Assembly (NCBI GenBank): GCA_002450155.1
Contig: DJYO01000007.1
Location: 1 to 58,584 of the forward strand
DNA from: Mageeibacillus sp. UBA6976
GTDB taxonomy: Bacteria; Bacillota; Clostridia; Saccharofermentanales; Saccharofermentanaceae
Reading direction: 5' to 3'
DNA: 58,584 nucleotides
Shown here piece by piece: positions 1 through 8,437 of the stretch. The number at the start of each line of letters is the position of its first letter. Positions within the stretch are counted from its first letter, which is position 1. Below the pieces are notes generated by a model. It was not told where the DNA came from and made no database searches. It worked only from the letters and a program-made list of their open reading frames with translations. Position numbers and translations under genes: made by a program.

Positions 1-51
1 AGGTTTTTTCACAGCCCCTTTTTTCTCTTCCTACTATCCTCCGCCAATCCC

Positions 52-669
52 TTAGACCGTTCTATTCCCATCCCCGGATAGGATTGTCAACTTCGGATCA
101 CCACAAACTATCATGTCGTGTACTATTCTTATCTGTTCGTCTATAACACTCTCAGGATTCCTGGTGAGTGCCTGCTGTTCTCTGAGTCCTGCAATGACCA
201 GAAGCGAGTGATAGGCGATCGTGTCTGCATCTCCTTTACCGAAGATGCCCTCTGCCTGTCCCTTGCGTATGAGGTAAGCTAGTCTTACCACTGATCTGTC
301 CATTCTCATCAGCTGCGCCTGTTTGCCCTCGGGGGTTGTAAGTGCAAACTGGGAGATCGCAACCTCGAGGGTTGCCACATCAGAAGTAATAAACTTCTTC
401 TGCGATTCGAGGAATTCATCCAAGAGGTCATCTGCCCTGCGCTGATCCTCATACATAGCAGCGGCTTTGATATCAGCTATCTCCTGCTCTGACTCGATCA
501 GGGCGCTGATTATCTCAGATGTTGATTTGTAGTATCTGTAGAGACCGCCTCTGGACAGATTGGTCGCCTCGCAGATATCCTGCATCGTCACACCACGAAA
601 CCCCTTGTCTGCAAACAGTCTTGCAGAACGGCTGAGGATACGGGCTCTGGTGTCATCACTCTTGGACAT
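52..669 (-). CDS. TetR/AcrR-family transcriptional repressor
   Basis: A 205-aa one-domain regulator. Residues about 8-55 form the TetR DNA-binding region: ARILSRSARLFADKGF, then the HTH TMQDICEATNLSRGGLYRYYKS. The rest is an all-helical ligand/dimer domain with no recognisable specificity. The ATG at 669 is preceded by GAAGGAA. A perfect 24-bp palindrome lies 34 bp upstream, just after its own -10 box, so autorepression is very likely. The divergent FkbM gene starts 120 bp away and could share the control. The ligand cannot be read from sequence. Confidence 0.9.
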   Translation of the reverse strand: MSKSDDTRARILSRSARLFADKGFRGVTMQDICEATNLSRGGLYRYYKSTSEIISALIESEQEIADIKAAAMYEDQRRADDLLDEFLESQKKFITSDVATLEVAISQFALTTPEGKQAQLMRMDRSVVRLAYLIRKGQAEGIFGKGDADTIAYHSLLVIAGLREQQALTRNPESVIDEQIRIVHDMIVCGDPKLTILSGDGNRTV

Positions 670-702
670 GGATTTCCTTCGGATTTATGTGTAAGGTTCT
701 CA

Positions 703-726
703 AAAAGCGACATGCATGTCGCTTTT
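703..726. promoter_or_regulatory. Perfect 24-bp palindromic TetR operator
   Basis: The half-site AAAAGCGACATG is followed immediately by its exact reverse complement. It sits between the -10 of the TetR gene promoter and the TetR start, at the expected transcription start. Size and symmetry fit a TetR-family operator. It could also act as a weak hairpin, but it has no central loop and no T-run. Confidence 0.75.
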
Positions 727-731
727 GAACT

Positions 732-759
732 ATTATAGCACATAAATTTTAAAAGCAAA
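732..759 (-). promoter_or_regulatory. Promoter of the TetR gene
   Basis: On the minus strand, TTTGCT, a 16-nt spacer and a perfect TATAAT. The -10 ends 5 nt before the 24-bp palindrome, so a bound repressor would cover the start site. Confidence 0.6.
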
Positions 760-789
760 GTCCTATATTAAATATGTTATTTTATATTT

Positions 790-1896
790 ATGGCTTTAAC
801 GGATATCAGGACAGATCTGTGGGAAACACTTAAAGAGCGGGACTTACCCCTCGCTCTATACGGCACCGGCGACGGTGCTGATAAGATAATCCATGCACTT
901 AAGACCAAGGGACTAATGGATAAGGTCAAAGCCGTTTTTGCAAGTGACGGTTTTGTCAGGGACCGTTCCTTTGCAGGATTCAAGGTCAGATCCTTTGATG
1001 ACACACTGGCTGAATTCGGTCCCTCGGGATTTATCACCCTATTGTGCTTTGGCTCTTCAAGAAGCGAAGTGCTGAATACGATAGATAAGATAAGATCTAA
1101 GACTACGCTATATGCTCCTGACGTTCCCGTCTGCGGAACAGAGCTCTTTGACTATGGATTCTATAAGGCAAATGAGAGCAGGCTTGAAGCTATATATAGT
1201 ATGCTCGCCGACGAAGACTCTAAAGACATATTCCGGAACGTAATTAACTTCAAGCTCTCAGGTGACATTAAATACCTGGACCTTGCAGTATCTGAACCGG
1301 ACGAAGATCTGCTTCTCTCAGGAGTCCGGGGAGGGTTTATAGACCTTGGAGCATATAACGGAGACACCCTCGCAAGATATCTGGATCTTTTGCCCGGCAT
1401 AAGCTCTTCTGCTGCAGTAGAGCCGGAGCGACACTCCTACAAAAAACTTGTCAAGATGGCAGAAGAGCTGAGCGCTAAGGGCGCGAGGATCGATACTTAT
1501 AATGCTCTTGCAGGAAGCACTCCCGGTACTGCTTTAGTTACATCTGCTCACGGCAGGGGCACCAGAAATGCAGGAATAACAGGACAGGGCGCAGGCATCA
1601 CGAACCTTGCCAATGCAAGAGAGATATCAGTAGTAACCATAGATAAGATCGCAGAAACATTAGGCGGTACAGGCTTTATCAAGTTCGATGTGGAAGGCGA
1701 AGAGATAAATGCTATCAAGGGCGGCACCGATACGATAAAGAGATTTAAGCCGGCACTTAAGATAGCCTGCTATCACAGAAGCCCGGATCTGTTTGAGATA
1801 CCGGAACAGATCCTTAAGATCCGCAGCGATTACAGGATCTATCTGCGCAGACTTAAGGGCGTCCCCTGCTGGGATCTGGATTATTACTTTGTCTGA
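790..1896 (+). CDS. FkbM-family SAM-dependent methyltransferase
   Basis: The 368-aa protein has an N-terminal Rossmann-like segment (about residues 20-90, ALYGTGDGADKII) and a C-terminal FkbM methyltransferase core: the SAM-binding motif GGFIDLGAYNGDT near residue 177, VEPE further on, and VTIDKIAE...FIKFDVEGEE near residues 280-305. This arrangement is common in enzymes that methylate sugars or nucleotide-sugar-linked substrates. The substrate is unknown. No Shine-Dalgarno is visible in the AT-rich 20 nt before the ATG, unlike nearly all neighbours, so the mRNA may be leaderless. The 3' end overlaps the convergent YczE-like gene by 13 bp. Confidence 0.85.
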   Translation: MALTDIRTDLWETLKERDLPLALYGTGDGADKIIHALKTKGLMDKVKAVFASDGFVRDRSFAGFKVRSFDDTLAEFGPSGFITLLCFGSSRSEVLNTIDKIRSKTTLYAPDVPVCGTELFDYGFYKANESRLEAIYSMLADEDSKDIFRNVINFKLSGDIKYLDLAVSEPDEDLLLSGVRGGFIDLGAYNGDTLARYLDLLPGISSSAAVEPERHSYKKLVKMAEELSAKGARIDTYNALAGSTPGTALVTSAHGRGTRNAGITGQGAGITNLANAREISVVTIDKIAETLGGTGFIKFDVEGEEINAIKGGTDTIKRFKPALKIACYHRSPDLFEIPEQILKIRSDYRIYLRRLKGVPCWDLDYYFV

Positions 1897-2522
1897 ACAA
1901 GAGAAGGCCTCAGTCTGTCAGTAAGATTCCTGCGGATAAGCGAGACCAGAGGCCCTATTGCAAATGCTGCTATTATCGTTCCGATACCAAAGGTGCCGCC
2001 GCAGATTATTCCTACTACTGTGCAGAAAGCATCTGAGATTATCCTGCAGTAGGAGAACTTTATCTTAGGTATCTTCTTTGGCGGGATAAGAGACATGGCA
2101 TCGTGAGTCGATACACCCAGGTCCCCGGTAAAATACATGGCAAGGCAGAAGCCCTGAAGCACTATCCCTACTATCAGAAATATTATCCTCACATATAAGA
2201 GCTCCTCGTTAAAAAGGAACCGCAGGAGAGAGGAGGTATACTGGTTGATATAACCCAGAAGGAACATATTGATTATGGTCCCTATGCCGATAAAAGACCT
2301 GCCCAGGAAGAGTATCACCATAAGCTCTACTGCGCTGATGATGACATATGTAAGCCCGTAACTGACAGGCAGGAGATTATCTATCCCCTGCACCATCAAT
2401 GTAAAAGGATCGACTCCGAATCCCGATACATTAAAGAAGGCTACAGCGACGCCGGTAAGCGGGACGCCTACCAGCGTCAGGAGAAGCCTGGTCTTAAATT
2501 CTTTGTCTTTGAAAATACTCAA
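1884..2522 (-). CDS. YczE/YitT-like multi-pass membrane protein
   Basis: A 212-aa hydrophobic protein with about five membrane segments. It has the pattern of the YczE/YyaS family (NVSGFGVDPFTLMVQGI near the N-terminus, then a loop GDLGVSTHDAMSLIPPKK). Family members are integral membrane proteins without a settled biochemical role. The start codon overlaps the stop of the upstream small HTH gene in an ATGA arrangement, so the two are translationally coupled. The HTH protein probably controls or serves this membrane protein. Confidence 0.75.
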   Translation of the reverse strand: MSIFKDKEFKTRLLLTLVGVPLTGVAVAFFNVSGFGVDPFTLMVQGIDNLLPVSYGLTYVIISAVELMVILFLGRSFIGIGTIINMFLLGYINQYTSSLLRFLFNEELLYVRIIFLIVGIVLQGFCLAMYFTGDLGVSTHDAMSLIPPKKIPKIKFSYCRIISDAFCTVVGIICGGTFGIGTIIAAFAIGPLVSLIRRNLTDRLRPSLVQTK

Positions 2523-2776
2523 TCGGGTTTAGATCTGTAGCCGCGGACTACTATCTCGCCCTCCGGATTCTCCCTGTCCTTAAGAACAATGTCGTATCCG
2601 AGAACATCAGCAAACTTATATGCCATATCGAAACGCATGCTGTTCTTGGATGAATCCAGACGATTGGTTACACCAGCAACGGTCTTATAACCTAATTCTC
2701 TGGCCATGCTGGTCTGACTGATACGCTTTGATCTCATCGCAATGCGTAAAGCTTCTTCAACAGTGTTAGCATCCAT
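2519..2776 (-). CDS. Small Xre-like HTH DNA-binding protein
   Basis: An 85-aa protein that is essentially one helix-turn-helix domain: LRIAMRSKRISQTSMARELGYKTVAGVTNRL, then a short tail. It resembles the cI/Xre fold but lacks any effector domain. It is coupled by a 4-bp overlap to the membrane protein that follows. A role as regulator of that pair is inference. Confidence 0.75.
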   Translation of the reverse strand: MDANTVEEALRIAMRSKRISQTSMARELGYKTVAGVTNRLDSSKNSMRFDMAYKFADVLGYDIVLKDRENPEGEIVVRGYRSKPD

Positions 2777-2924
2777 GACATATCCCCTTTCGCATATAAG
2801 CCGTCGTTAGCAATTCTAACGGGGCGGGCGTCTCTTTCTATGGGTTAATTTTAAAACCATTATGTTCTCGTGTAATTATCATTATGTAAACAATATATTA
2901 AATCGGAAAGAGTATAATTCTTAT

Positions 2925-3467
2925 ATGAAGATCTTAATAGTAAGCGACTCACACAGGATCACGGATAATCTCTTTAAGGCGGTAGATAAGGTTAAGCCTG
3001 ATCACCTGATCCATCTTGGAGATATCGAAGACGACACAGAGTATGTTGCAAGGTACTGCAATTCTCCCCGGGTGCCCTGCCTCTTTATCAAGGGTAACTG
3101 TGATCTGAGCTATAGAGATGATCTGTTGCCAAGGTCGGTGTTCAAGCTGAATGGTCACAAGTTCTACTGCTGCCACGGTCATCACGAGAAGGTTAATTAC
3201 GGCCTTGCAACCCTTGCTCTTAGCGCTGCAAGCGAAGGCTGCGATATCGCTTTGTTCGGACATACACATGTGCCTTTTGATAGCTCCGGGCTTGCTCTTC
3301 CTAAGCACGCTTTATACGAGCAGGATAACTTCGAAGCATTCGTCCCGGGACTCAGGATCCTTAATCCCGGATCCATATCACTTCCCCGGGGAGGATCTGC
3401 CAAAGGCTATATGGTCATGGATATGGAAGCTGGCGGCAGGTATTCTGTCTCCTACCACACACTATAA
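2925..3467 (+). CDS. YfcE/MJ0936-family metallophosphodiesterase
   Basis: A 180-aa calcineurin-like phosphoesterase. Metal-binding motifs are visible in order: SDSH (D-x-H), HLGDIED (GD), KGNCD (GNxD), CCHGHH and LFGHTH (GHxH). Length matches the YfcE family, small Mn-dependent phosphodiesterases. The reading frame is open 21 codons further upstream, but the ATG at 2925 begins the family core MKILIVSDSH and follows GGAAAGAG. The cellular substrate is unknown. Confidence 0.85.
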   Translation: MKILIVSDSHRITDNLFKAVDKVKPDHLIHLGDIEDDTEYVARYCNSPRVPCLFIKGNCDLSYRDDLLPRSVFKLNGHKFYCCHGHHEKVNYGLATLALSAASEGCDIALFGHTHVPFDSSGLALPKHALYEQDNFEAFVPGLRILNPGSISLPRGGSAKGYMVMDMEAGGRYSVSYHTL

Positions 3468-3500
3468 AGCCGCCCTGCCAAAGATAAGCAGAGCGGCCTT
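3466..3500. terminator. Bidirectional hairpin between convergent genes
   Basis: AAAGCCGC...GCGGCCTT (one mismatch) with an inner CTGC/GCAG pair around a 9-nt loop. It overlaps the stop of the phosphodiesterase and lies ahead of the stop of the convergent rubrerythrin fusion. The T-run is weak on both sides, so termination strength is uncertain. Confidence 0.45.
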
Positions 3501-3525
3501 AACAGGATCTATTCCCTAATTAATA

Positions 3526-4710
3526 TCAGTAGTTCTCAGCGTTTACTTCAAAGTAGCTCTGAGGATGAGCGCATACGGGGCAGAGCTCGGGAGCCTTTGT
3601 GCCTACTACGATGTGACCACAGTTTCTGCACTCCCAGATCTTAACTTCGCTCTTGGCGAATACTTCCTGAGCCTCAACATTGTGGAGGAGTGCTCTGTAG
3701 CGCTCTTCGTGATGCTTCTCGATAGCTCCGACCATTCTGAACTTAGCTGCAAGTGCAGGGAATCCCTCTTCTTCTGCTGTCTTGGCAAAGTCCTCGTACA
3801 TGTCTGTCCACTCGTAGTTCTCGCCGTCAGCAGCTGCTGCCAGGTTCTCAGCTGTGGTGCCGATGCCGTCTAATTCCTTGAACCACATCTTGGCATGCTC
3901 TTTCTCGTTGTCAGCTGTCTTGAGGAATAAAGCTGCGATCTGCTCGAAGCCTTCCTTCTTAGCTTTGGAAGCAAAGTAAGTATACTTATTCCTTGCCTGT
4001 GACTCACCTGCGAAAGCTGCCTGTAAGTTCTTCTCTGTCTGTGTGCCTGCGTACTTGTTTGCCATTTTGTTAGCCTCCCTTGTATTTGGTATTTCACTTG
4101 TTGAACTGTCTATAGGTGTAAAGTAGGATGCATCGTGATTACACAGAGGACAGATATAATCCGGAGGGAGCTCCTCTCCCTCGTAGATATATCCGCAGAC
4201 TGTGCAGATAAATCCCTTCTTTACCTCTGCAGGCGCAGGCCTGCTCTTTATATTGCTCTGATAGTAGCTGTAAGTTACTGACTTGCCGCCGGATATTATC
4301 GCGCCGTCAGTTACTTCTGCCAAAAACAGCATATGGGTGCCCAGATCCTCGGAGGATACGACCTTTGCCGAGATATAGGAATTAGTCTCGTTTGATATAT
4401 AGACTATGCCGTTAGCAGCTCTTGAGATATCGATGCCCTCGAGCTTATCCTGATCTCTGCCGCTTACAAATCCCCAATGCTTATAAGTCTCGAATCTGGA
4501 TCCCTCTGTGAGGATGGAGATATTAAACTCTCCGGTATGACTTATCATGTCGCAGGTAAGATTATTCTTATTAACAGCGATGGTAATACGGTTCGGATCT
4601 GTAGTTACCTGCATTGCAGTATTACAGATGCAGCCGTTATCTCTGCCGTCCTCTCTTGCGGTGAGGATGAAGAGACCATAGGTGAGGTTATGCATTACCT
4701 TATTATCCAT
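3526..4710 (-). CDS. Fused flavin reductase - rubredoxin - rubrerythrin
   Basis: A single 394-aa frame holds two proteins that are normally separate. Residues 1-155 are a flavin-reductase-like FMN-binding domain. Residues about 166-198 are a rubredoxin (CTVCGYIYEG...CPLCNHD). Together these make a high-molecular-weight rubredoxin (Hrb). After an 18-residue linker, residues 216-394 are a full rubrerythrin: ferritin-like di-iron domain with ExxH motifs (NEKEHAKM, AIEKHHEERY) and C-terminal rubredoxin knuckles (CRNCGH, CPVCAH). These proteins pass electrons from NAD(P)H via FMN and rubredoxin to reduce peroxide or oxygen in anaerobes. An internal ATG at 4065 has its own strong SD, so free rubrerythrin may also be made. 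Confidence 0.9.
   Translation of the reverse strand: MDNKVMHNLTYGLFILTAREDGRDNGCICNTAMQVTTDPNRITIAVNKNNLTCDMISHTGEFNISILTEGSRFETYKHWGFVSGRDQDKLEGIDISRAANGIVYISNETNSYISAKVVSSEDLGTHMLFLAEVTDGAIISGGKSVTYSYYQSNIKSRPAPAEVKKGFICTVCGYIYEGEELPPDYICPLCNHDASYFTPIDSSTSEIPNTREANKMANKYAGTQTEKNLQAAFAGESQARNKYTYFASKAKKEGFEQIAALFLKTADNEKEHAKMWFKELDGIGTTAENLAAAADGENYEWTDMYEDFAKTAEEEGFPALAAKFRMVGAIEKHHEERYRALLHNVEAQEVFAKSEVKIWECRNCGHIVVGTKAPELCPVCAHPQSYFEVNAENY
4063..4080 (-). promoter_or_regulatory. Internal ribosome site and start for rubrerythrin
   Basis: On the minus strand AGGGAGG, 7 nt, then ATG, in frame inside the fusion gene. The protein begun here (MANKYAGTQTEKNL..., 179 aa, 3526-4065) starts exactly where standalone rubrerythrins start. 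The AGGGAG bases simultaneously encode Arg-Glu of the linker. Confidence 0.65.
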
Positions 4711-4734
4711 GTCAGACCCCCTGCGTCGTGATTA

Positions 4735-4750
4735 CCTTATTATAACAAGG
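4735..4750. promoter_or_regulatory. Palindrome over the -10 of the Hrb-rubrerythrin promoter
   Basis: CCTT-a-TTATAA-c-AAGG, symmetric except for one pair. On the minus strand it contains TGTTATAAT, an extended -10 box. A repressor bound here would block the promoter; a peroxide or redox sensor of the PerR/Fur type would make sense for the gene, but the match to a PerR box is only partial. Confidence 0.4.
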
Positions 4751-4787
4751 AATCAGCCGTATAAAGTGAACTTCTTATGAATAATGA

Positions 4788-7700
4788 TCACTCAGTCCTG
4801 AGGGCTGTAACGGGATCCTGCTTGGATGCTTTCCGGGACGGAATAAGGCCGCCTATCAGGGTGAGCACCATGCTCAGGAGGATGAGGATCGCTGCGGCAG
4901 AGGGCGGCAGATATGCGCTTACTGCTTCCGTGTCACCCAGATGATGGATGAGCATATTGCCCGGGATAAGGAGCAGGAGGGATATACCTACACCGAAAAG
5001 ACCGGCCAGAAAGCCCGTGATTATGGTCTCAGCGTTAAAGACCTGAGCCACGTTGTGCTTGGATGCACCCATGGCGCGGAGGATACCGATCTCCTTGCGG
5101 CGCTCGAGAACGCTTATGTATGTGATGACACCGATCATGATGGAAGATACCACCAGTGAGATCGCAACAAAGGCTATGAGAACGTAAGAAATAGTATTAA
5201 CTATCTTGGTTACGGACTTCATGAGGGCACCTACGATATCGGTGTAGGATATCTGCTTGTCGTCCTGACCTTCCTTCTCCATCCTGTCATTGTAGCCGTC
5301 AAGTATGGAGATGATGCCGTCCTTGGCTTCGAAGTCCTTGGGGTAGATTGTGATGGAGCTTAAGTGGTCCTTCGCGCAGTAGCCGAAATCAGAGAGATTG
5401 GACTCGGCTGAAGATGAATTTGAACTGCTCATGAGCTCGGTAAAGAAGGATGCCAGGTCGTCCTCATCGACATTGATCTGGAATGCTTCGGACATAAGAT
5501 CCTCGTCGACTGTAAGGAGATTCCCCATGTCGGAAAACTTGTCCTCGAAGGCGTTCTGGATATTCTCTGCGAGCTTGTCGCCCACCTTGGCAAATACCTT
5601 CTCCATGGCGCTTGCCATCTGAGCTGACATACCTGCCATCATGCCGTTCATATTGGCGGCGATCTGAGCTTCGATCTCAGATGTGTTTATGGCAGAAAGA
5701 GCGCCTGCCGTAATAAGAGCGCTGGCTTCGTCCGTTGCAAGATAAGCAGAGAAAGAGTCTGAGAGTTTGGTCGGATCCGGCAGACTGTTCTTTGCAGCAT
5801 AAGGAACATAACCGGCTATGAGAGCTGAAGCAAAGCTTGTGAGCTGCTCATCAGAGATGTTGGTATTGGTAAGTACTTCTGCAAGGACTATATCCATCTG
5901 ATCGCTTACGATCTGCTGACCCTCGGGAGTATCTATATATGCATTCATGTTCTCCTGCAGAGCTGATGTGTCTGTAGGATCGATGCCGTGAGCTACCGCA
6001 TAACGGGCATAGCCCATCATTATAGCCTCCATGGCGTTTTGCATCGTCTCGTTCGATACACTGCCCACACTTCCGGAGGTAAGGATAGCCATGAGCTGCT
6101 GTCTTATTACCGCTCTGCCCTCGTCTGACTGCAGATACTGCTGGAAGGCACCGGAGAAATTGCCGTAGTTTGTGGAAGGATCCTGGGATGCATAGACCAT
6201 ATATCCTGCCAGAAGCTGCTGCATAAGACCCTGAAGCTTGTCTCCGTCAACCTTGAGATTAACTCCCTTTAAGAGTGCGTCTATATCCGTTGCGCTCATA
6301 TTTGGCATGGCACCTGCAAACTCACTCTCAAGGTCAAGACCGTCCAGGTCACCGAAGGCATCGCCGTCAAATTCAAAGGCGTCTTCGTCAAAGACAAAAG
6401 CTTCGCCCATAAGGTCTTCGTCTATGCTGAAGAGATCGCCCATATCAAAGTTTGATTCCTCTTCGTCGAATCTCTCCCCCGTAAGAACATTTATCTCACG
6501 GTCAGCAAGCTGAGCCTGTACGATCTCGGCATTATCTGCCTCGGCTCTCAATTCCTCAACAAGGTCCTCGCCGTAGTAGATGCCGGCATCGAGCATCCAG
6601 ATATCCTCGCCCTCCTTGGGCTGAACGATACCTACGATGGTAAGATCGCGGCTCCGGTCCAGAAGATCTTTCATGAAAGCTTTGTTCTCCTTCATGCTCG
6701 TATAAACGCCGAGAGCCTCGTCGTATTTGTAGAACTCAAACGCGGGGCAGACCTTGAACTTGGCGCCCATAAAATCGTCATATGTCCACTCGGTAAGAGA
6801 GTCATCGTATGTCCTCTCGATACCGTTGGCAAAGTCCTGGATCATGGAATCCAGTTCAGACGGATCACGGAGTCCGAAGGTATATACAATGTAGTCTGTA
6901 ACCGCTCCGTTACTGGTAAGAACAAGTACAGCCTCCGAGGAATTCTCCGGCCATCTGCCTGCTCTTACATCATACTGATCGATATACAGGCCCTCGTTGC
7001 TGGGGAGCTCGAAGAATACATTCATCGAATACATGGATGAGAACATGGAAGATGAGGCTAAACCGACAGATGAGAAATTGTCGTTAGGGTTTACCTGACG
7101 GTATCTCCCGTTTATTTCATCGTACTTAAAGATCTGTGGCGTAAGATCGTAGGTATACTCGATGCCGTTGCAGAGCTCATGGATCTCCATGCCGGTGTCT
7201 GCCTGCCCTTCGCCTACGATGGCATTGCCGCTCTCCAAGTAATCTCTCAGAGAATCAAGGTCATTGGTCCTTACTGAAGATACGATATTGCCTACACTTG
7301 GCACTTCAAGGATATAACCGTCTCTTGCAGGGTTGGCGACTTCGGTGGAAGTCATCATCAATGTCATAACGGATACCGAAGACCCCTCTATCTGTATAGG
7401 GTACTGAGACAGAGTCTGTGCCTCTGTATCCTCAATGTACTTGTTGACACCTGTGGAAAGGGACAGGATAAGTGCTATGCCTATGATACCGATAGAACCT
7501 GCGAAGGCTACAAGGATAGTCCTGGCCTTCTTGGTCCACAGATTATTAAAGCTTAGGGCAAGGGCTGTAATAAAGCTCATGGAGGCCTTGCCAAGATTCT
7601 TATGGATGGGAGCAGGTGCCAGCTCCTTAGGCTCATATGGATCCGTATCAGAGATTATACGTCCGTCCTTGAGCTTAACGATCCTGGTGGCATACTGCTC

Positions 7701-8309
7701 TGCAAGTTCCGGATTATGGGTTACCATTACGACCAGTCTGTCCTTGGCAACTTCCTTGAGAAGATCCATGACATGAACACTTGTCTCGGAATCGAGAGCA
7801 CCTGTAGGCTCGTCTGCAAGAAGGATGTCCGGGTTGTTTACCAGTGCTCTTGCGATGGCTACTCTCTGCATCTGTCCGCCGGATAACTGATTCGGCTTCT
7901 TGTGGGCCTGATCCCTGAGCCCTACTTTATCAAGGGCATCAAGAGCGCGCTGCTTGCGCTCCCTGCCGGATATGCCGGAGATGGTGAGCGCCAGTTCCAC
8001 ATTTGCAAGGAGCGTCTGATGGGGGATGAGATTATAGCTCTGGAATACAAAGCCTATGGTGTGATTGCGGTAGGAATCCCAGTCCCTGTCCTTATATCTC
8101 CTGGTGGAGACACCGTTTATGACCAGGTCGCCCGAGTCGTAGCGGTCAAGGCCGCCGATTATGTTGAGGAGTGTGGTCTTACCTGAACCTGAAGGTCCTA
8201 ATACGGCAACAAACTCGTTATCTCTCAAGTTAAGAGAAACATCGTCTAGTGCCTTCTGGATAAGGCCGCCTGTCTTATACTGCTTGAATATATTCTTGAT
8301 CTGAAGCAT
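4788..8309 (-). CDS. MacB-like ABC exporter, ATPase fused to FtsX-type permease with giant insert
   Basis: 1173 aa. Residues 1-225 are the ATPase: Walker A GPSGSGKT (38-45), signature LSGGQ (142-146), Walker B ILLADEP (162-168), H-loop THN. The first membrane helix is about 263-286. A roughly 750-residue extracytoplasmic region follows, then three helices in the last 140 residues with the FtsX-type ERRKEIGILRAMGAS. MacB-type transporters use ATP to drive conformational work across the membrane, exporting peptides or lipids. The external part is far larger than usual and contains acidic stretches and at least three related ~70-residue units. Substrate unknown; bacteriocin or antibiotic defence is possible. 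AGGTG precedes the start. Confidence 0.85.
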   Translation of the reverse strand: MLQIKNIFKQYKTGGLIQKALDDVSLNLRDNEFVAVLGPSGSGKTTLLNIIGGLDRYDSGDLVINGVSTRRYKDRDWDSYRNHTIGFVFQSYNLIPHQTLLANVELALTISGISGRERKQRALDALDKVGLRDQAHKKPNQLSGGQMQRVAIARALVNNPDILLADEPTGALDSETSVHVMDLLKEVAKDRLVVMVTHNPELAEQYATRIVKLKDGRIISDTDPYEPKELAPAPIHKNLGKASMSFITALALSFNNLWTKKARTILVAFAGSIGIIGIALILSLSTGVNKYIEDTEAQTLSQYPIQIEGSSVSVMTLMMTSTEVANPARDGYILEVPSVGNIVSSVRTNDLDSLRDYLESGNAIVGEGQADTGMEIHELCNGIEYTYDLTPQIFKYDEINGRYRQVNPNDNFSSVGLASSSMFSSMYSMNVFFELPSNEGLYIDQYDVRAGRWPENSSEAVLVLTSNGAVTDYIVYTFGLRDPSELDSMIQDFANGIERTYDDSLTEWTYDDFMGAKFKVCPAFEFYKYDEALGVYTSMKENKAFMKDLLDRSRDLTIVGIVQPKEGEDIWMLDAGIYYGEDLVEELRAEADNAEIVQAQLADREINVLTGERFDEEESNFDMGDLFSIDEDLMGEAFVFDEDAFEFDGDAFGDLDGLDLESEFAGAMPNMSATDIDALLKGVNLKVDGDKLQGLMQQLLAGYMVYASQDPSTNYGNFSGAFQQYLQSDEGRAVIRQQLMAILTSGSVGSVSNETMQNAMEAIMMGYARYAVAHGIDPTDTSALQENMNAYIDTPEGQQIVSDQMDIVLAEVLTNTNISDEQLTSFASALIAGYVPYAAKNSLPDPTKLSDSFSAYLATDEASALITAGALSAINTSEIEAQIAANMNGMMAGMSAQMASAMEKVFAKVGDKLAENIQNAFEDKFSDMGNLLTVDEDLMSEAFQINVDEDDLASFFTELMSSSNSSSAESNLSDFGYCAKDHLSSITIYPKDFEAKDGIISILDGYNDRMEKEGQDDKQISYTDIVGALMKSVTKIVNTISYVLIAFVAISLVVSSIMIGVITYISVLERRKEIGILRAMGASKHNVAQVFNAETIITGFLAGLFGVGISLLLLIPGNMLIHHLGDTEAVSAYLPPSAAAILILLSMVLTLIGGLIPSRKASKQDPVTALRTE

Positions 8310-8437
8310 ATATCACCTATTCTATTTATCTGTCCCTATCTATTCCCTGTGTATAATATCACGAACCTGTTAGGTAGGATATATAGAAAATTAGTTATTT
8401 TATGCTTATTTTGGATCCTTTTGTTGGTTAAAGACTC

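Noticed and set aside
777..1037. Minus-strand 86-aa frame inside FkbM
   Set aside because: Antisense shadow of a clear coding frame; no SD and no family features.
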